A DNA stretch of 64,000 nucleotides, from assembly GCA_910585595.1 (NCBI GenBank), contig CAJUET010000003.1:101068-165067 (forward strand), given 5' to 3'. The translations under genes and the position numbers were made by a program. The notes beneath the pieces were generated by a model, which had not been told where the DNA came from, searched no databases, and saw only the letters and a list, made by a program, of their open reading frames with translations. Below, in pieces: positions 60,300 through 64,000 of this stretch (position 1 is its first letter; each line of letters starts with the position of its first letter). The DNA comes from an uncultured Christensenella sp. GTDB taxonomy: Bacteria > Bacillota > Clostridia > Christensenellales > Borkfalkiaceae.

Positions 60300-62612
60300 T
60301 TATTCTCCGTCTTTTCCGTCTGTTTCTTCCGTATTTTCGCCGTATACATCCACGTCTCTGTCGTCCGTCGTATCGACGCGCATACGCTCGGGCTTTTCCT
60401 GCGCCGCCGCCTTCTGCTGCTTCTTCTTGATCACAAGCATTGCTGCCATGCCCGCGCAAAGGACTGTTAAAACGGGGATCGCAATGGCAAGCGCAAGCTC
60501 CCAATCTTCGAGCCCGTCTTTTTCCTTATCCGCTACCGTATAATTTTTAAGATAGCCTTTCCAATACTCCTCCATCGCCTCTTCGTCCGCTTCGTTCACC
60601 GTGCCGAGCGAGGTGATAAAGTAGCTGCGCGTACGGTAAGATACGTCCCCGTCGCGGAACTGATTCCCGTTGAGAGAATTATCGATGTCCTTGTTTTCGG
60701 TAAAGTCCTTAAACGCCTTCTGTTCGTCTTCCGTATAAAGATAGGTGTTCTTCTTGCCGAGGTCAACCGCGTCCTGAATGTTCGAATAGAACACGTCCGT
60801 CTTAGCCGTTCTGAAATAATAGTTGAGCGCGTTCGAAAGATTGCTCTTTCCGTCGGCAGTCAGCTTTGCGAAATAACCCTTCTTACTGTCGGAATCCATG
60901 AGTTCGTCCCATTTGTCGTTAACTGTTTCGAACTCTTTATTGTTGAGATATTTACCGTCCTTATTTGTCAGGGGCACCGCGCCGATATAATCATAGGAGC
61001 TTGACCCGATCGACTCCGCGTCTGCAAAAAGAACGGTGTCGCCGATGATTTCGTAGGGGTACCAACTGCTCTTGTGTTGCAAGTCAAGAATCTTCAACGC
61101 CTTGTAGGGAGCGTTGTCCTCTACGCCCGTTCCGACGAAATCAAGCGTTTCGTAATTTTCTTTCTTTCCGTTATAGACCGCGCGCTCTACGCTCGTGCCG
61201 CTGCCGTTCGTGCGGGTGAACCAGACGTATTGATAGGGTTCTTCCGCCGTCGCGTGACTGTCGTCGAGCCGAACGAGCGTCGCACCGCTCGCGTCGTACC
61301 AGATTTCCGTTTCCTCTACGCTTGCGTCCGTCTTGGAGACGTCCGCGCGGATCATATTCGCGTCCTTAACGTAAATATAATGATGACCGTCTTCGTCAAT
61401 ATAGAAGATCGCGCTTGACGAGGCGTTCGCCGTCTCCGTGGGTTTTGCCACGACGTCGAGCTTGCCCTTTTCCTTCTCCGCAATCTTATCTTTGTTCCCC
61501 GAAATAGAATTCCATTTCTCCGCTTCGATGTCCGTTTCTGCAAGATAATAGAGGGACGCTCCGCCTCCCTGCGACTCGGTGGTCGTAACGTCTTTACGGG
61601 TAAAGTAAATGCCGTCGTTCGCGTACGATTGCAGGGTGTAAGTATATCCCTGCGGAGACTCGGGATCCGTAATCACGCCGTCCCTGTCATAATCGTGCGT
61701 AAATTGCGTTAAGTTGGTTTTATCGGTGTTGGGCTTGCCCACACCGTCGAGCACGATCGTGCCGAGATTCAGATAGGGAGCTACGCCGTCGTGCTCGTCG
61801 AGATATTCCTGATCCCACGTATAGGTATAGGGAGCTTTCGTGACGTCCGCGCACGCACGGTAAATCTGATTGTAATTGAACGTGATCGGCGAAGCGCTGT
61901 CGGCAAGGCCTTTCACGGGCATTGTGTAGTAAACGTAAGGATCGGTCTTGTCCACGCTGTTGAACACATATGCGGAAGCGCCTTCGGCAATCGTCGTGCA
62001 GATCCCGGTCGCAGTGTTATACGACTGAATGCCCTTCGTTCCGTCATTGTCGTCCGGCTTCTTGCCGTTGTATAAAAGGTAAACGGGACCTTTTTCTTCC
62101 GTCTGCACATAACGGAACGCGGTCGCGTTGTCGGAAAGACGGAAATAATCCTTCACGTCGCTTCCGTTGAGACTTGCGCTCTTGAAATCAAGCCAGTCGC
62201 TCTCGATTTCGCCCGACATACTCTTAACGTTATTGGGCGTTGCGTAATAGACTCGGTCGTTATAGATAAAGAAGCCCGCCGTGTAGTCCGCCGAAACGAT
62301 CAGCGAGGGAACAACGATCTGCGCGGTGTTCTCACGCTTTAACAGATCGTCCTTTTTAATGCGCATGAGCGCACCCTTGACGGGGGTACCGAAGGTATTG
62401 TTGTCCTCGTGGGTCGTCGCGCCATTGATAAAGTAAACGTATTTGCCGTATTCCACCGCAAATCCGCCATTGCTGATCGCAGCCTCCTCGGATTTGTAAT
62501 CGTCGCCCGCAAGAGGTTGGAACGGCTTATCGCACGCCGCGAACGCCGCACTGCCCGCCGCAAGCATAGCCGCGGTCGCGCAGACTAAAATGTTTTTGTA
62601 CAGTTTACGCAT
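60300..62612 (-). CDS. Large lipoprotein with C-terminal membrane helix
   Basis: 770 aa. The lipoprotein signal has MRKLYKN, a hydrophobic stretch and the lipobox AFAAC with C27. The body (about 45-690) has repeating VYF/VYY/IYF beta-strand patterns with Gly/Asp turns (GKYVYFING, NDRVYYATP, DGIYFTRKD, HHYIYVKD), suggestive of a beta-propeller-like fold as in DUF5050 proteins. A membrane helix (about 705-728) and a short charged tail with KKKQQKAAAQEK end the chain. Two anchors on one protein are unusual. Function unknown. RBS GAGGAAG precedes the ATG. Confidence 0.65.
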   Translation of the reverse strand: MRKLYKNILVCATAAMLAAGSAAFAACDKPFQPLAGDDYKSEEAAISNGGFAVEYGKYVYFINGATTHEDNNTFGTPVKGALMRIKKDDLLKRENTAQIVVPSLIVSADYTAGFFIYNDRVYYATPNNVKSMSGEIESDWLDFKSASLNGSDVKDYFRLSDNATAFRYVQTEEKGPVYLLYNGKKPDDNDGTKGIQSYNTATGICTTIAEGASAYVFNSVDKTDPYVYYTMPVKGLADSASPITFNYNQIYRACADVTKAPYTYTWDQEYLDEHDGVAPYLNLGTIVLDGVGKPNTDKTNLTQFTHDYDRDGVITDPESPQGYTYTLQSYANDGIYFTRKDVTTTESQGGGASLYYLAETDIEAEKWNSISGNKDKIAEKEKGKLDVVAKPTETANASSSAIFYIDEDGHHYIYVKDANMIRADVSKTDASVEETEIWYDASGATLVRLDDSHATAEEPYQYVWFTRTNGSGTSVERAVYNGKKENYETLDFVGTGVEDNAPYKALKILDLQHKSSWYPYEIIGDTVLFADAESIGSSSYDYIGAVPLTNKDGKYLNNKEFETVNDKWDELMDSDSKKGYFAKLTADGKSNLSNALNYYFRTAKTDVFYSNIQDAVDLGKKNTYLYTEDEQKAFKDFTENKDIDNSLNGNQFRDGDVSYRTRSYFITSLGTVNEADEEAMEEYWKGYLKNYTVADKEKDGLEDWELALAIAIPVLTVLCAGMAAMLVIKKKQQKAAAQEKPERMRVDTTDDRDVDVYGENTEETDGKDGE

Positions 62613-62657
62613 ATAGCTTCCTCATTATCAAATTGAAGTTCTAATGATACAGGTTTC

Positions 62658-62686
62658 ATTATATACTAAACTAAGGCTTTTTGCAA
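62658..62686 (-). promoter_or_regulatory. Promoter of the 770-aa lipoprotein gene
   Basis: Minus strand: -35 TTGCAA (62686-62681), 17-bp spacer, -10 TATAAT (62663-62658). A 40-nt leader with a ribosome site follows, in contrast to the leaderless genes. Confidence 0.8.
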
Positions 62687-62744
62687 TCAAAAACGATAAG
62701 CCGCAGACTATTTCTTTGAAAATTTTTTATTTTGGGGGAAGCTT

Positions 62745-62987
62745 GTGGATAAATTCGGAATTTTCGAACTTTTAGATACGTTGGCGCAAATCGCTTCGGA
62801 CGCGGCGCCCGAGGAACATAAAACGGACGAAACACCCGTCCCCCGCGTTTCGCCCGACGATAAATCCTTCTTGCCGCCCGATTTCAACGGAACGGAAACA
62901 GAAGAACAAAGAGCAAAGCGCACCGCCCTCAATTCTCTCTATGAACGGCACGAGAGCATATCCAAGCGAATCGACAAGAAAAAATAG
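62745..62987 (+). CDS. Small hypothetical protein
   Basis: 80 aa, polar and helical, no family recognised (MDKFGIFELLDTLAQIASDA...). The start is a GTG at 62745 with GGGGGAAG upstream. Proline- and acid-rich centre, basic end KKK. Divergent from the large lipoprotein; followed by a strong two-way terminator. Confidence 0.55.
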   Translation: MDKFGIFELLDTLAQIASDAAPEEHKTDETPVPRVSPDDKSFLPPDFNGTETEEQRAKRTALNSLYERHESISKRIDKKK

Positions 62988-63004
62988 GATTCGCCGTTTA
63001 TAAC

Positions 63005-63032
63005 TTTGCCCGCGCATTTCAGCGCGGGCAAA
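63005..63032. terminator. Two-way terminator between 62745 gene and acetyltransferase
   Basis: Perfect 11-bp stem TTTGCCCGCGC/GCGCGGGCAAA with a 6-base loop, between two converging genes. Confidence 0.85.
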
Positions 63033-63059
63033 CTGTTTTATAATTTAAATTGCGAATAG

Positions 63060-63677
63060 TCAATACAATTCCTTTTTCAGTTGGATCGCGTCCTCCTCCG
63101 TAATTTTGCGGATCACTTTGCACGGATTGCCCGCCGCAAAACTGTTTTCGGGAATATCGCGCGTGACAACGCTGCCCGCGCCGATCACACAGCCGCTCCC
63201 GATTTTTACGCCGCCGCATACCGTTACGTTGGAAGCAAGCCAGCAGTTGCTGCCGATTTCGATCGGCTTTGCATATTCGTAATCGAAGGGCGTACCGTCC
63301 TCTTTGAAACGGACATTGCGGTCCTGCCACCGCAAGGGGTGGACGGGGGTCACAAGCGAACAGTTCGGACCGATAAACACGTCGTCGCCGACCGTAACGG
63401 GACAGCAGTCAAGCACGGTCAAATTGAAATTTGCGTAAAAATTTTTACCCGTTTTAAAATAAATTCCGTAATCGAAAAAGACGGGTCCCTGCAAATACGT
63501 CCCCTCTCCGCGGTTCGGCAACAGCTTGTCCAAAATTTTCCTGCGCTTTTTTATATCCGTCTCGTCGGTCCCGTTATACCGTCTGCAAAAAGCATGCGCC
63601 CACTCCCGCCTTTCGAGAAGCGCTATATCGCTCGGGTCGTAAATTTTTCCTGCCAGCATTTTTTCTGTTTCCGTCAT
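63060..63677 (-). CDS. Sugar O-acetyltransferase (maltose/galactoside acetyltransferase type)
   Basis: 205 aa. The N-terminal helix domain MTETEKMLAGKIYDPSDIAL and CRRYNGTDETD are the Maa/LacA signature, followed by a left-handed hexapeptide helix: FFDYGIYFKTGKNFYANFN (in part), IGPNCSLVTPVHPL with the catalytic His, IGSNCWLASNVTVCGGVKIG and GAGSVVTRDIPENSFAAGNP. Transfers acetyl from acetyl-CoA to a sugar; the exact acceptor is unknown. Upstream lies a broken GNAT gene. Confidence 0.93.
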   Translation of the reverse strand: MTETEKMLAGKIYDPSDIALLERREWAHAFCRRYNGTDETDIKKRRKILDKLLPNRGEGTYLQGPVFFDYGIYFKTGKNFYANFNLTVLDCCPVTVGDDVFIGPNCSLVTPVHPLRWQDRNVRFKEDGTPFDYEYAKPIEIGSNCWLASNVTVCGGVKIGSGCVIGAGSVVTRDIPENSFAAGNPCKVIRKITEEDAIQLKKELY

Positions 63678-63686
63678 TTTATCTCC

Positions 63687-63857
63687 TTAATCGTGTTTCG
63701 TTATAAAGCCCATGCAGACGATGTTTTTCATTTCGTAAAACCCGTGGATCCCCGACTCCCTGTCTGCCGGCCAACCGACAGACGAAAATACCCGTGCCAA
63801 ATGCTCAGGCGAAAATTTTTTATCTTCGCAAAAATAAATATCACCGTTTTGCTTCAT
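63687..63857 (-). pseudogene. Truncated GNAT acetyltransferase fragment
   Basis: 56 aa: MKQNGDIYFCEDKKFSPEHLARVFSSVGWPADRESGIHGFYEM... It resembles only the first third of a GNAT domain (the substrate-side helices with FxSVGWP) and stops before any acetyl-CoA loop (no R-x-x-G-x-G/A). GCGGAGAA precedes the ATG, so it may still be translated. The rest of the gene is not visible in other frames downstream, where the sugar acetyltransferase begins. It could instead be a genuine small protein. Confidence 0.5.
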
Positions 63858-63877
63858 TATTCTCCGCACTATATAGC

Positions 63878-63909
63878 AATAACGGACTGCGATTAAGCAA
63901 TCCGTTATT
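63878..63909 (-). terminator. Hairpin after 5S rRNA
   Basis: Nine-bp perfect arms AATAACGGA/TCCGTTATT around an inner TTGC/GCAG-like pairing, a few bases after the 5S rRNA end. T run moderate. Confidence 0.55.
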
Positions 63910-63917
63910 CCGTCTGA

Positions 63918-64000
63918 AAGGCGGCAACTACCTACTCTCCCGCGAGAAGCAGTACCATCGGCGTAAGAGAGCTTAACTTCTGTGTTCGGTATGGGAACAG
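63918..64000 (-). rRNA. rrf: 5S ribosomal RNA (3' part)
   Basis: Minus strand from the window edge: CCATACCGAACACAGAAG, TTAAGCTC, then CGATGGTACTGC, CGGGAGAGTAGGTAGTTGCCGCC (in parts), the conserved 3' two-thirds of 5S rRNA. The 5' end, and probably the 23S and 16S genes, lie beyond the window. Confidence 0.93.

Noticed and set aside
63081..63896. 271-aa open frame on the plus strand
   Set aside because: Antisense to the sugar acetyltransferase and GNAT fragment.

Overview
The window looks like the chromosome of an uncultured gut-type Clostridia (Firmicutes). The evidence is the dimeric glycyl-tRNA synthetase, the AddAB nuclease, a PyrR-controlled pyr operon, a T-box in front of pheS, an L27 with a cleavable N-terminus, and sporulation-type genes (spmA/spmB, a SpoIVFA/SpoIVFB-like pair, a PdaB-like deacetylase). 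Base composition is roughly balanced, genes are dense with many 4-bp ATGA overlaps, and stop/start usage fits the standard code. A Christensenellales-like lineage is plausible but not proven by sequence reading alone. I see no CRISPR array, insertion sequence, prophage or plasmid gene. Most of the window is core genome.

Layout. 1-6.1 kb: the 5' part of holA and a giant DUF4011-type SF1 helicase resembling the Hhe anti-phage protein. 6.2-9.8 kb: tmk-rimM-trmD-rbgA-rnhB-yraN operon. 9.9-17.1 kb: mutY-fhs and a pyrR-B-C-F-K operon with a readable PyrR attenuator; pyrD, pyrE and carAB are absent. 17.1-27.8 kb: metallophosphoesterase, PRC-barrel protein, a ComEC channel without a nuclease domain, addA and addB. 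27.8-33.1 kb: a lipoprotein, small unknown proteins, a HAD phosphatase, DUF4250, and a TetR/ABC-exporter operon. 33.1-36.4 kb: RNase G and a SpoIVFA/SpoIVFB-like pair. 36.4-38.6 kb: a zinc-ribbon/leucine-rich-repeat membrane protein behind an elaborate 5' leader. 38.7-45.4 kb: iscS-like, pheT, pheS with T-box, three tRNAs, rpmA, rplU. 45.4-57.7 kb: rsmA, tatD, metG, a GNAT, spmA/spmB, an O-antigen-ligase-like protein, glnS, a small XRE regulator, glyS, an SSB-like protein, and a deacetylase. 57.7-64 kb: a candidate structured RNA, twin mini XRE regulators, comF, acidic and lipoprotein unknowns, an acetyltransferase, a broken GNAT, and the 3' part of a 5S rRNA gene.

Most notable signal. About ten genes have a sigma-A-type promoter whose -10 box ends 5 to 9 bp (mostly exactly 6 bp) before the start codon, so transcription should begin at or next to the start codon. 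These genes have no Shine-Dalgarno sequence, while others in the same window have a normal leader with GGAGG. This suggests widespread leaderless expression of holA, tmk, spmA and others, which is unusual for Firmicutes.

Other items of interest are two promoter-plus-terminator units with no gene (57.9-58.1 kb on the minus strand, 51.0-51.1 kb on the plus strand), the palindromic leader of the LRR gene, a 13-bp-arm operator at the small XRE gene, loss of the expected prp protease gene between rplU and rpmA, and apparent loss of catalytic residues in the helicase nuclease domain and in the ComEC beta-lactamase-like domain.
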